A DNA stretch of 64,000 nucleotides from Paenarthrobacter nitroguajacolicus JCM 14115 (lineage in GTDB: Bacteria; Actinomycetota; Actinomycetes; Actinomycetales; Micrococcaceae). The DNA lies in the NCBI GenBank assembly GCA_001313365.1, contig BBFS01000010.1:1-64000 (forward strand). The letters run 5' to 3'. Positions 20,943 through 31,378 of this stretch are shown piece by piece (within the stretch, counting starts at the first letter, position 1; each line of letters starts with the position of its first letter). The position numbers and the translations under genes were made by a program. The notes below the pieces were generated by a model. The model worked only from the letters and a program-made list of their open reading frames with translations. It made no database searches and was not told where the DNA came from.

Positions 20943-21941
20943 ATGACCTCTCCTGTACAAGCGACGCCTGAACACCAACCGGGACTTCTTGCCCGGCTGT
21001 CGGCTGAAGCTTTGGGTTCGATGTTCGTTGTGGTTGCCGCGGTGGGAGTCGGGATATTTTCGAATCCCGGTGGGGCGCCCTTGCCGGTGGCTCTTGCCAC
21101 GGGCCTGGCGGTGACAGCGGCAATGCTGGCTTTCGGCTATGTCTCCGGCGGGCACTTCAATCCGGTGATCACTTTAGGCAATTTGATTGCCGGCCGCATC
21201 CGGGCCGTGGCGGCCTTGGCCTATGTGGCGGCCCAAATCATTGGCAGCGTCGTTGGTGCTGCTTGATCTATTTCGTGGTGACCACCGTGCCTGTCCTCAC
21301 GGACGCCAGGGCGGCGTTCGACGTCGTTGCCCCGGGGGGGTTCGGTGAGCATGCTTCCGCGCAAACGCAGATGGCAGGAGTTCTGCTGGTCGAAGTCCTC
21401 GGTTCGGCCTTATTGTGGCCGTATTCCTTGGCGCGACCGCTGGACGCCGCGCTCTTCCGGCCATGGCTCCCTTCGCGGTTGGCCTTGCAATGGCTGTCCT
21501 GCTTCAGCTGGGGGGGCAGGTCCTGGGAAACCTTCCCTTCAACCCCGCTCGGCAACGGCCCAGGCATTCTTCAGCTCGCCTTGGGCGATTGAGGGCCTAT
21601 GGCTCTTCTGGGTGGCTCCGCTGATGGGTGCCGCGCTTGCGGGTCTCGCTTTCCGTGGCTTCCAAGGCCTGTCACAGGCCACCGTCGCCGTGACCGACGA
21701 CGTCCAGGGCGGCAGCGATGGGGGGTGAACGACTCCTTCGATGCCAATGACGAGCCGGTTGAGGACGTTCAGGTCAACGAAGCTCCTGAGAAATCTGACG
21801 AGGACGCTTCCCGACGTGTTCCGGCTGCGCCGGTCAGTGATGACGCGCGCGACTTCTTCGACGGGAAAAAGGCAAATAACCGCACGGGGGGGTCGACGGC
21901 GGACGGCTCGCCTGCGCTTTATTGTCGGTGCCCCCGGTTAA
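20943..21941 (+). CDS. Aquaporin / MIP family channel with acidic C-terminal tail
   Basis: Six-helix water/glycerol channel. The core is 'LSAEALGSMFVVVAAVGVGIF', 'GLAVTAAMLAFGYVSGGHFNPVITLGNLIAGRI', 'ALAYVAAQIIGSVVGAALIYF', 'VEVLGSALLVAVFLGAT', 'VGLAMAVLLQLGQVLGNLPFNPARATAQAFF' and 'WLFWVAPLMGAALAGLAFRGF'. The first pore motif is NPV rather than NPA; the second is NPA-R. About 260 residues of channel are followed by about 70 acidic, Ser/Glu/Asp-rich residues ('FDANDEPVEDVQVNEAPEKSDEDASRR'), unusual in length. The exact C-terminus is uncertain because runs at 21725 and 21885 change the frame. ATG 20943 follows AAGGACC. Confidence 0.87.
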
Positions 21942-21950
21942 CTTGAGAAT

Positions 21951-23161
21951 ATGCGGTTACTTCATACTTCCGATTGGCACCTTGGCCGATCATTCCACGG
22001 CGTTGGCATGCTTGAAGCCCAACGCAACTTCGTGGACCAGTTGGTATCGCTGGTTGAATCCAAGTCCGTTGACGTGGTGCTCATAGCAGGAGACGTCTAC
22101 GATCGTGCCTTGCCCGGGCTGGATGTGGTCAAACTGCTGGATGATGCCCTTGTGCGCATTACTCAGGCAGGGGGCCGGGGGTTGTCCTGACCAGTGGCAA
22201 CCACGACTCCGCCATCAGGCTGGGCTTCGCCTCCCGCCTGTTGGAACGCGGGGGAGTGCACCTGAGAACGCGCGTGGAAGATCTTGATGTGCCAATCCTC
22301 TTGCCCCTCGGAGCCGATGGACGTGGCGCCGATGGGCAGGGCAAGGACGGCACCGGAAGCGGCCACGTTGCCATTTACGGCATTCCCTATCTTGAACCCC
22401 GGCTTGTGCTGAGCGTCTGGGCGCTGAAAACGCCAACCACTTTGATGTCACCTTGGCGGCAGTGGATCGGATCCGGCAGGATGTTGAAGCCCGCCGCGCA
22501 TCCGGACCCGTTTATCCGGTGGTTCTAGCGCATACCTTTGCCAGCGGCGGCATTACTTCGGAAAGCGAACGGGACCTGAGCATCGGCGGCCTGGGAGCAG
22601 TTCCACTGGATCTCTTTGAAGACTTCACCTACACCGCACTGGGACACCTCCATGGGCGGCAGGAGCTGGCACCCAATGTCCGGTACTCCGGTTCTCCCTT
22701 GGCCTATTCATTCTCGGAGGCCAAGCACCATAAAGGCGCCTGGCTGGTGGACCTTGACGCCCATGGAGTGATCGCTGTTGAGGAAGTTGTGTGGGACGCC
22801 CCCCAAATCCCTTGCCACCTTGCGTGGAACGCTGGATGATCTGCTCGGTGCCGAAGAGCATTCCTGGGCAGAGAGTGCTTACTGCCAGATCACGTTGACG
22901 GATGCGCAACGGCCTGCGCAGGCCATGGAAAAGGTGCGCACCCGCTTCCCTGACACCCTGGTTCTCTCCTTCGATCCCCCCCAAGGTGCAGAGGCGCGGA
23001 CTTCCACCAGTTACAGCAATCGGCTCGCCGCTGCCGGAGACGACCTTGGAGTCTGCTGTGGATTCCTGGAACACGTCAGGGATCGCGGTGCCAGCGATGC
23101 AGAGGAAGCGGCGCTGCAGGAAGCACTTGAAGCTGTCCGGTTGCAGGAGGCTGAGCTGTGA
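21951..23161 (+). CDS. sbcD: Exonuclease SbcCD, nuclease subunit D
   Basis: Mn-dependent nuclease subunit (Mre11 homologue) that with SbcC cleaves hairpins and DNA ends. Metallophosphoesterase motifs: 'LLHTSDWHLGRSFHG' (DxH), 'VVLIAGDVYDRALP' (GD), 'VVLTSGNHDSAIRLGFASRLL' (GNHD, restored across 22172), 'VVLAHTFASGG', and 'YTALGHLHGRQEL' (GHxH). About 390 residues. Breaks near 22172, 22420, 22799 and 22975. Terminal TGA overlaps the GTG of sbcC. Confidence 0.93.
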
Positions 23162-26100
23162 GAATTCATCGTTTGGAGATCGAAGCCTTCGGTCCGTTTG
23201 CGACGCCCCCAACACATTGACTTCGACCGTGTGAGCGCACAGGGCCTTTTCCTCCTCAACGGTGCTACGGGTGCCGGCAAGACCAGCATTCTGGATGCGA
23301 TCTGTTTCGCCCTGTACGGGTCCGTTCCAGGTGCCCGCCAGGAAGGGAAACGGCTACGAAGCGACCATGCGGCGCCAGGCGCGGAGCCGCGCGTGGTCTG
23401 TGAGTTCTCAGCACGCGGGCGGCGTTTTGAAGTGACGCGATCGCCGGCGTGGGACCGCCCCAGCGCCCGCGGCCGCAACGGATTCACCACCCAGCAGGCC
23501 AAGACCCTCCTCCGGGAACGGGTGGCAGGAAGCTGGGAAGAGAAATCTTCCAGGAATGACGAGGTAGGTGCCGAGCTCTCGGACGTCCTTGGAATGGACC
23601 GGGAGCAGTTCACCCGGGTGGTGATGCTGCCCCCAGGGCGACTTCGCGGCTTTCCTGAGGTCCAAGGCCAACGACCGCTTGGAACTGCTGCAAAAGTTGT
23701 TCGGCACGCACCGTTTTGAAGCTGTTGAACGCCAACTTGTTCAGCAAGCAGCCGTGGCCACCCGGGCCGTGCAGGAGAACGCGTCAGAACTCAAGTTGCT
23801 GCTTGACCGGGTTGCATCGGAGCAGGAACAGCTGGGCCTTGCCGCAGTCGCTCCAACCGCCGGCAAGGAGCCAGGACAGGAACCTGAGGCCTGGCTTGCC
23901 GCTGTGGAAGCGGAAGTCAGTGCTGAATGGAAGCGGCGGCAGGACGAGGCCGCTGAGGCAGAATCCCTGGCTACCCGCCTGATGGAACAATTCCAAGAAG
24001 CTCAGGAGAAGTCGCTACGGCATGGGCGGCTCGGCGCTGCGATGCAGCGGCGGGTCCTGCTGGAGCTGGCAGCGCCCCCCCGGCTCTGGAGAACAAGGAG
24101 AAGCTCGGAAAGCACCGACGTGCCGCTGTTCTCGGCGGCCATCTGGAAGCGGTCGATACTGCAGCGCGCAAACTCGAAGCTGCGGCTGCGCGGACGGAAG
24201 GCCTGCGAGGGAAGATTGCCGCGGTCGGCTTGGAGGCAACAAACACTGCCGCTGCCTTGGAAGGCGTCAAGGCAAGCAGCGCAGTTCTTGAGGCACGGCT
24301 GCCCGATGAGCAGCGATTGGAAGAGATCACGGCGCGCCTTGCAGCCAAGCGTAGTCAAACGGCGGAACATCAAGCCGCTGCCGAGGCTTCGGCGTCCGTG
24401 CTGGAACAGCTGCGCGAAGACGTGTCCACTGTGGAATCGCAAATCCAGCCCCTCGAGCCTTTGGCCGGCCAACTGACAGAACTGGAACGGAATGCTGAGG
24501 CTGCGGCTGAGCTGGTTCGAATCGTAGCCCGCCATGAAACGGCTGCCAGCGAGTTGGCCGAGGTTACCGAAAAGCAGCTCCAGGCCCGGTCGGCGTCACA
24601 GGACCTCCGGCAACAGTGGCTCGACGTCCGCGAGCTGCGTTTGGCCAATGCAGCAGGGGGAGCTGGCCGCGGCACTGGAAAGCGGTAAGCCGTGCGCTGT
24701 TTGCGGCAGCGAAGAGCACCCCCAATCCTGCCGAAGCAGTGCGATCAGCACTCTCCCTGGCCCAGGAAGAGGAAGAAGCCAAGGAACAGTTCGAGGCCAG
24801 TGAAAAAGCCCTGGGGCTCCTCTCCGAACAAGTTTCCTCCGCAGCCAGGTGCTTGCCGGACTGGTTGCCCAAGGGGGGGGTGCAACCGATGCTGCTGAAG
24901 CAGAGGCCAAACGTATATCCGCCCAGGACGCTGCCTCGGCGGCACGAAAGGCGGCAGGCTTGCTGGAGAAGCTTCGCGGCCGGCAGGAAGCCTCATAAAG
25001 CGGATCTCTATGGTGCAGGAAGAACACGACGCTTCCGTGAGCAAGGCGGCACAGGCGTCGTCCGCTGTTCACCTGCTTCAGGAGCAATGTGTTGCCCTTG
25101 AAACGGATCTCGCCGGCTTAAGGGGGGGACTTCCCGAGCCTGCGTGAACGGCTGGATGCACTCATGGCTGAGCGCGGGCTCTTGCAAGCCGTCGCGGACG
25201 CAGATGTGGAACTGGAACGGGCGGAGCAAGCCCGGGAAGACGCCGCCGCGTCGCTTGAAAAGGCCTTGCCGGAATCCGGTTTCACCTCCGCTGACGACGC
25301 TCGCCGGGAGATACTCTCACCGGCCGATGTTGTGGGCCTTGAGAAAGACCTGGCTGATTTCGACGCCGAATCATCCCGCTTGGATGAGTTGTTTGCCAGC
25401 GAGGACCTGGTCCTTGCCGCCAAGGAAGCGAACATAGGCGAGCTTCCCTTGGGAGAAGCTGAACTTGCTGAATCGAAACTGATTGCTTCCAATGCCGCAG
25501 ATACAGCGCGGGCCGAGGCTTTGTCTGCGGGTATGGCCGGAAAATCGGCGGCCGCTGTTGCCCGGTTGCGGAGGGAGTATCAAACCCTGGCACAAGCGGG
25601 AAGCGAACCGCGGAACAGGGCGCACATGCTTGCTGAGCTGGCCGACACCTTGAGGGGGATCGGGCGACAACAGCTACCGGATGAGCCTGAACACGTACGT
25701 CCTCGCTGCACGGCTGGAACAAGTGGCAACCGCCGCCTCCGAGCGGCTCGTGGCCATGAGCGACGGCAGATATACGTTGCAACATACGGACGCCAAGGCC
25801 GCCAGGGGGAGCGAAGTCCGGCCTCGGGCTTGAAGTTGTAGACGAATGGACTGGCCAGCGCCGGGACACCTCCACCCTCTCTGGCGGCGAATCCTTCATG
25901 GCGTCGTTGTCATTGGCACTTGGCCTTGCCGATGTCGTCCAGCAGGAGGCCGGCGGCGTGGACATCGAGACACTGTTTGTTGATGAAGGCTTCGGCAGTC
26001 TCGATGAACAAGCCCTGGAACAAGTGATGGATGCCTTGGAGGGACTGCGCGACGGCGGCCGGGTAGTTGGGCTGGTCAGTCACGTCGGGGAGATGAAGCA

Positions 26101-26179
26101 ACGCATCACCAGCCAGCTACAGGTGGTCAAGGGCAGGCACGGTTCCAGCGTGCGGATTGCCGACGCCGTGCCCGTCTGA
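23158..26179 (+). CDS. sbcC: Exonuclease SbcCD, ATPase subunit C
   Basis: Rad50-like SMC ATPase of about 1000 residues. N-terminal 'FGPFATP' and Walker A 'LLNGATGAGKTSILDAICFALYG'-region, 'LSDVLGMDREQFTRVVMLPQGDFAAFL' (split for reading), then long coiled coil (Glu/Ala/Leu/Gln-rich), the zinc hook 'KPCAVCGSEEHP' (CXXC) near 24690, a second coiled coil, and the C-terminal signature/Walker B 'TLSGGESFMASLSLALGLADVVQQ' and 'IETLFVDEGFGSLDEQALEQVMDAL'. Breaks near 23203, 23630, 24075, 24655, 24872, 25122, 25690 and 25800 split it heavily. GTG start overlaps sbcD stop. Confidence 0.93.
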
Positions 26180-26237
26180 CAGCTATCCGATAGACTTAAC
26201 CCGTTACACCGGGTCGCGCGCATCGGGAGGAGGGACG

Positions 26238-27629
26238 ATGCGCACTCTTTAGCGAACCCGGATTAATGGAAAAATCTTCTCTAGCTTCACAGCCTCTATC
26301 ATCGGCTCCCGCACGCCCTTCACGCCTTCCGGGCCGCTTCGCGCGGCTTCCCGAATTGGCCGGACCCGGGTTTCTTCCGCTGGGCCTTTTCGCCAGGCTT
26401 CCCCTGGCCATGCTGACAGTCGGCACCCTGACGCTGGTCACCGCCGTCAGCCACTCCTACGCGATCGGCGGCATGGCGGCCGGAGCGGTTGGCATCGGCT
26501 CGGCCTGGGTGCTCCCGTCCTCGGCTCCCTGGCTGACAGGGCAGGACAACGGATCGTGCTCCTCGTGGCAGCGGTCATCAATACACTCGCCGTCGCGGGG
26601 GGGCTCCTTGCTGCGGCTTACCTCACTCCCGCGTACGGCTCGGTGGCCGACGCAGTTGGCGTCCTCATTGCAGCTTTCCTCGCGGGAGCCAGCTGCCCTC
26701 AGGTGGGCCCCCCCATGGCCCGTGTCCGATGGATGGCACTGACAACCCGCAACCTATCCCAGTCCTCAGCCAACGGAGGCCGAAGCGTCGCGGCCAACCG
26801 GGCTGACCTGGACACCGCGCTGTCCTATGAAGGGACCGCGGACGAGATCACCTTCGTCCTGGGCCCTGCCCTGGTGGGGGGGGTCCTCGCCAGCATGGTG
26901 GCACCCTGGTTGCCGCTCGCCCTGGCAGCCGTCATGACCATCACGTTGGTTCCTGCTTTTGCGATCCATCCCAGCCAGCTGGCGGTTGTACCGGCACCTC
27001 GGAAGCCGAGTGCCGGCGCCGTGCCTCCAGGAGAGCAATCGGCCCCGGTAAGTCCTGCGAGCCGCAACCGTTGGCAGGCGCGGTGGTGGCCGTGCCGGTC
27101 TTCGCGATGGTGTGCATGGGTACCTTTTTGGGGCAACCCACGCCTGAGTGCCTTTTCCGCACAGTACGCCACTGCCGAAATCGCTGGACTTCTATACGCA
27201 GTAATGGGCCTCAGCTCAGCTGTAGCAGCGCTATCCGTCGCATTCTGGCCGCAACGGTTCAGCCTGGCTTCCCGTTGGGTTGTCGCGGCGCTGGCGATGT
27301 CCGTTTTGTCACTCTTGCTGCTTCTTCCGGCGGGTATCTGGCCCATGATCTTTGTCCTGCTGATACTGGGCATTCCCGTGGGGCCGGTGATGGTGACAGT
27401 CTTCAGCATTGGCGGCGTGGTGGCGCCGGCAGGACGCATGGCAACGGTGATGACGGCCCTCGCCAGCGGGATTGTCGCTGGAACAGCGCTTGGCTCGTAC
27501 TTGGCCGGGCAACTGGCTGAAACGCAAGGCCCGGGGGCGGCATTCGTGGTTTCAATGGCGGCGGCTGCGGGCCTTTTGCTGCTGGGCGTTGTTACGTCGT
27601 TGGTGATGAAGCGACAGCCTCAGGCTTAG
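26238..27629 (+). CDS. MFS transporter
   Basis: Major facilitator protein of about 460 residues with 12 predicted helices. Segments include 'LPLAMLTVGTLTLVTAVSHSYAIGGMAAGAVGIGSAVGAPVLGSLADRAGQR' (motif A-like loop), 'ADEITFVLGPALVGVLASMV', 'IAGLLYAVMGLSSAVAALSV' and 'IFVLLILGIPVGPVMVTVFSIGGVVA'. ATG 26238 has a strong GGAGGAGGGA site; in the present sequence it meets TAG after four codons, but one extra T in the CTTT run gives an open frame into ATG 26266, so I take 26238 as the true start and 26266 as the conservative one. Breaks at about 26510, 26600, 26708, 26875, 27075 and 27150. Substrate unknown; export is likely from the MFS subgroup appearance. Confidence 0.82.
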
Positions 27630-27632
27630 CTG

Positions 27633-28611
27633 CTAAGCGGCGTTGCGGTAACCGGTGGGGGGGAGTTCCCGAATGCTGCCCGGAAGATCCTGCTGAAATG
27701 GGCGGCGTCGGTGACCCCCACCGGGCTGCGATGGCAGTGACCGGTCGATCGGCAAGGACCGGATCCCTGAGGTCGCGCGGCATCGTTCGAGTCGTCGTTG
27801 CCGGATGGACGAGGCCACCGTAGTCCCGATTTCCTGGAAGAGATCGTGCAGGTGCCGCGTCGATATGTAGTGGGCAGCGGCGATGGTTCCGGGGGGGAGA
27901 GCTCCGGGTCGCCGAGGTTGGCTTCAATGTAATCGTGGATGCGGCCCAGAAGCAGCAGATGCGGATCCCGGCCCGTCTCGATCAGCTGATCGAGTTCACC
28001 GTTGAAGAGTGTGGTCACCAGGTCCAGGGCGTTGTGGACCAGCCGTAGACCATTGGAGCCCGAGAGGCTTCAAGGTTGTCGGCCAGTTTTACCAGAAAGG
28101 GGCTGATTAATTCGCCGAGGCCCTCGTCGCCCGGAATGCGCAAGGCAGTGACATGGCCCATGGCTTCGGCTGGCAGGTCCAGCAGCACGTGCGGGAACAT
28201 GAGCACCAGAGTGCGGAAGTCGTCGTCGAACGTTAATTGATAGGGCCGGGAGGTGTCATAGATGGAGAGATCACCGGGACGCAACACGGCTTCGCGTTCG
28301 TCCTGAACCAGGCGGCCCGAACCAGCGAGTTGGATGCTGAGTTTGAAGAATCGCCCTGTGGACCTGGCAATCAGCTCCGGTGTGCGCAGGACGGTATGGG
28401 GTCCGGCAGTAATCTCCACTACGGAGATCTGCCCCAGCACCCGGGCACGCATGGTTCCGTGGAAGGTTGCCCCCTGGAGGGAAGAACTGCGCGGCCCCGT
28501 TGCCAACAGAGGCACGAAGGAGGTGGATATTGCTTTGCTCCACTCCTGGAACGACTCCGCCACGATGGTTTGCACGGTTGCGGGGGGGCCCGTATCAGCC
28601 GCGACGGTCAT
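27633..28611 (-). CDS. AraC family transcriptional regulator (AraC_binding_2, FeaR-like)
   Basis: About 325 residues. The N-terminal ligand-binding domain begins 'ESFQEWSKAISTSFVPL' and contains 'LSIQLAGSGRLVQDEREAVLRPGDLSIYDTSRPYQLTF', typical of AraC_binding_2/FeaR-like proteins. The C-terminal double helix-turn-helix is 'LLLGRIHDYIEANLGDPELSPGTIAAAHYISTRHLHDLFQE' and 'DRPVTAIAARWGVTDAAHFSRIFRAAFGNSP' (restored across 27700-27890). It is divergent from the APC permease, the most likely target. Start is the ATG complementary to 28609-28611. Confidence 0.88.
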
Positions 28612-28755
28612 CAAACTCCCTTTCAATGGCCCGCGGGCGACGCCGCCTCCGGGGGGGCCGGTATGCCGATAACGCGGACGTGAGCTTGCCCACGATTCTA
28701 CACCGGGGGGGCCCACATGCCGCCGTGCTTGCGTGCAGCGACAAATACCCTGCCG

Positions 28756-28771
28756 TGTGAGACAAGTCACG
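28756..28771. promoter_or_regulatory. CRP/GlxR-like binding site upstream of the APC permease
   Basis: TGTGA-GACAAG-TCACG matches the TGTGA-N6-TCACA consensus in all but the last base. It lies in the 241-base divergent gap, 82 bases before the permease start. Catabolite-type activation of amine or amino-acid uptake is a plausible role; binding was not tested. Confidence 0.5.
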
Positions 28772-28852
28772 CACGCTCCCTGCGGTGGAAGATTGCGGAA
28801 TGACAGACACCGTGCCGTGCAATCTCCCGCGGCACCGAGGCAGGAGCACATT

Positions 28853-30356
28853 ATGAGCGTGGATAACCCCGTCAAGCAGGACCGCCGGAACAGTCGGTAC
28901 CAAACGGCGGCTCGGCGTACCGGCAGTGACCTTCATGATTATCGCGGCCTCCGCACCGCTGACTGTGCTGGCGGGAGGTGTGACCACCACCTTCGCGGTC
29001 ACCGGCGTGACCGGGGGGGTGCCGTTGTCATTCCTGATTCTGGGCGGAATCCTGGCGCTGTTCGCCGTGGGCTACGCGGCAATGAGCCGCTACGTCACCA
29101 ACGCCGGCGCCTTCTACGCTACATAGCGCAGGGCATCTCCAGGCCCGCCGGCGTGGGGGCATCGCTGATTGCACTCATGGCCTACAACCTGATGCAGGTG
29201 GGCATCTACGGGTTGTTCGGCTTCACAGTCTCCTCGCTCCTATCTGCGCGGCTTGGCATCAGCGTTCCCTGGTGGATCCCGGTGCTTGTCTGCATTGCCG
29301 TCGTCGGATGGTTGGGGGGGTGAACAGGGTGGACCTGTCCGCAAAGGTGCTTGGTGTCCTGGTGGCCCTCGAATTCCTGGTGGTGATCGTGTACGACATC
29401 GTCTGCCTGGCTGTGGCTCCGGAAGGCATCAGTGCAGTGACTTTCAGCCCCGAAAGCCTCTTTGTTCCCGGGATCGGCGCAGTCCTCTCCTTTGGAATAG
29501 CCGCCTTCATGGGCTTCGAATCCGCTGCAATCTATGGTGAGGAATCCAAGGACCCCAAACGAACGGTCGCAAGGGCAACATTTGCAGCTGTGGGAATCAT
29601 TGCCGTGTTCTATGCCGTCTCCGCCTGGGCGATGACCGTAGGGGGGGCAGGACCGTCCGCCGTTGTCGAGGCGGCAACTACCAACGGACCAGATATGATG
29701 TTCGCTTTCCTTGGCGCCCACGGGAGCCAGTTGCTCAGCGACATCGCCCAGGTTCTCTTTGTCACCAGCCTTTTCGCCGCACTCGTTAGTTTCCACAATG
29801 CCGTAGCGCGCTATTTCTTCTCCCTCGGCCGCGAGCGCGTCCTGCCGTCGGCGCTCGCCGAGGTGCGGGCGGAAAGTGGGGGGGCACCGTTCGCCGGTTC
29901 GCTGGCGCAAACGGTGATCGCCGTCGTCGTAACGCTTGGCTTTGCGATTGCCGGTGCAAGTTCCGAACTGGGTGAACTGTACCCCCCCGTACTGACCATG
30001 TTCACTTGGCTGACCAACAGCGGTGCCATGGGGCTGGTGCTGCTGATGACCGTGGTGTCGGTAGCTGTAATCGGTTTCTTCCGGCGGCAGCAGCACGGGG
30101 CAAACCTGTGGGTAAGGGTGATCGCTCCAGGCCTGGGTTTCGTGCTTCTTGCCGTTGTCTTTGTGCTCATCATGGCGAACTTCAACGTCCTGCTGGGACA
30201 GACCGAGTCAACGGCCGCTACGTTCGTCTTGCCGTTGCTGGTGCTGCTGCCCGGGGTTGCGGGCGTCATCTGGGGGGCTTGCGCCTCCGGCGCTCGCAGC
30301 CTGCATTGTACGCTCGGATCGGCCACGGCTCGGAGCTGATAACCCGCGCAAGATAG
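28853..30356 (+). CDS. APC family amino acid/amine permease
   Basis: About 490 residues with 12 membrane helices. Diagnostic: 'LGVPAVTFMIIAASAPLTVLAGGVTTTFAVTG', 'AAMSRYVTNAGAFYAYIAQGISRPAG', 'FGIAAFMGFESAAIYGEESKDPKRTVARAT' (the consensus G-F-E-x-x-x-x-x-x-E-E-x-x-x-P), and 'FVTSLFAALVSFHNAVARYFFSLGRERVLP'. ATG 28853 is preceded by CAGGAGCAC. Located between the divergent AraC regulator and the convergent moaF. Breaks near 28905, 29010, 29122, 29318, 29640, 29877 and 30277; the run at 29983 adds one Pro in frame. TAG 30354-30356 lies inside a 21-bp hairpin. Confidence 0.9.
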
Positions 30357-30399
30357 ATGAAGCCCCGGCGAGCGTTGTGCTCGCCGGGGCTTCATCTAT
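30353..30399. terminator. Perfect 21-bp hairpin, bidirectional terminator
   Basis: Arms 30353-30373 and 30379-30399 are exact complements (ATAGATGAAGCCCCGGCGAG... and its reverse), with a GTTGT loop. It separates the convergent permease and moaF genes. The permease stop codon is part of the stem. Confidence 0.8.
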
Positions 30400-30418
30400 G
30401 TTGTCCTCTTTGCTTGGG

Positions 30419-31239
30419 CTAATCCCGCATGGCCGGGTCCAGGGCGGGGTTCAATGCCGGGCTGTGCTGGGTGATGCTGATCAGGCGGCCGTGTGCACCG
30501 AAGGTGAAGTGCACGGGTTCCGTTCCTGCCTCGTCCCAGCCGAAGAGGCTGCCATGGGACCTGATGGCGTTGGGATCACGGTGGTCGGCGACGGTGACCG
30601 AGCCGCAGGGTATGACCTTCTCGCGCCAAGTGAAGACGAAAATCCCGGGGGCGGACCTGAAATACGGTGTCGGAGTCCGTGTCTGCCAATCCGCGCTCCG
30701 GGCCTGCCAGGCACTGCCACGTGTACCAGGTTGGGCTGAGGTAGATGTGTTCGTAGGCATGCGTTTCGCTGTAGACCCATTCGACGCGGCGGCCGATGAG
30801 TGCACGGCTTTCGGAGATTTCCGTGCCCGTGGCGCGGTATCCATCGAGCGTCCCTGGGCGGAAATCGTGATTGACGGCCACGCTGGAGGGGGGGGTTGCC
30901 CTGCCGAGCGTGGCGCCAATGTAGAGTGCGCGGCCGTGTAAGAGGTCCAACACCAGGGAAACGGCGAGTTCCGGGTCCTGGGGGGGACTCTGCCATTGGG
31001 CGTAGTACAACTCCTCGGCTACCAGGAAGGCCTCATAGGTGGATGTTCCGGCGTGACTGGCGGCAGCCATTGGACTTCTTCGTCGTCGAAGCTGAAAGTC
31101 ATGGGTCCGCCGTCGCCGCTGACGGAAAACTGTTGTCCTGCCAGGTCTTGCACGGTTGGGGGCCTTGTTGGCGTCGAAGCCGGGGGGCCAGGCCGTCCAG
31201 TGGCAGCCAGTTGGAGGTATCAAGGAGATTCACGCTCAT
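30419..31239 (-). CDS. moaF: MoaF-like protein (amine-oxidase regulon, lipocalin-like)
   Basis: About 270 residues. The C-terminal region 'FVFTWREKVIPCGSVTVADHRDPNAIRSHGSLFGWDE' and central 'ALIGRRVEWVYSETHAYEHIYLSPTWYTWQCLAGPERGLADTD' fit the MoaF/MoaF_C families, first named for molybdenum cofactor but actually tied to monoamine-metabolism operons. Start ATG complementary to 31237-31239 with 'AAGGAACCC' upstream. Context with a FeaR-like regulator and APC permease supports amine metabolism, although no amine oxidase is present in the window. Breaks near 30648, 30887, 30980 and 31090-31185. Confidence 0.75.
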
Positions 31240-31262
31240 GGGTTCCTTCTCGTGCTCGAAAG

Positions 31263-31289
31263 AAGGACCGGACGGTGTGTCCGGTCCTT
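31263..31289. terminator. Hairpin between IclR gene and moaF
   Basis: AAGGACCGGAC and GTCCGGTCCTT (11 bp exact) around a GGTGT loop, in the 139-base gap; a likely terminator of the minus-strand IclR gene. Confidence 0.65.
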
Positions 31290-31378
31290 GTTCGAGTATT
31301 CGCTTTCCCCCCCAGGCTGCCGTCTTGTGCTGTGGGGCACGTCACTTGACCTGAAAGGAATGGTTCAGGGAGAAGGTT

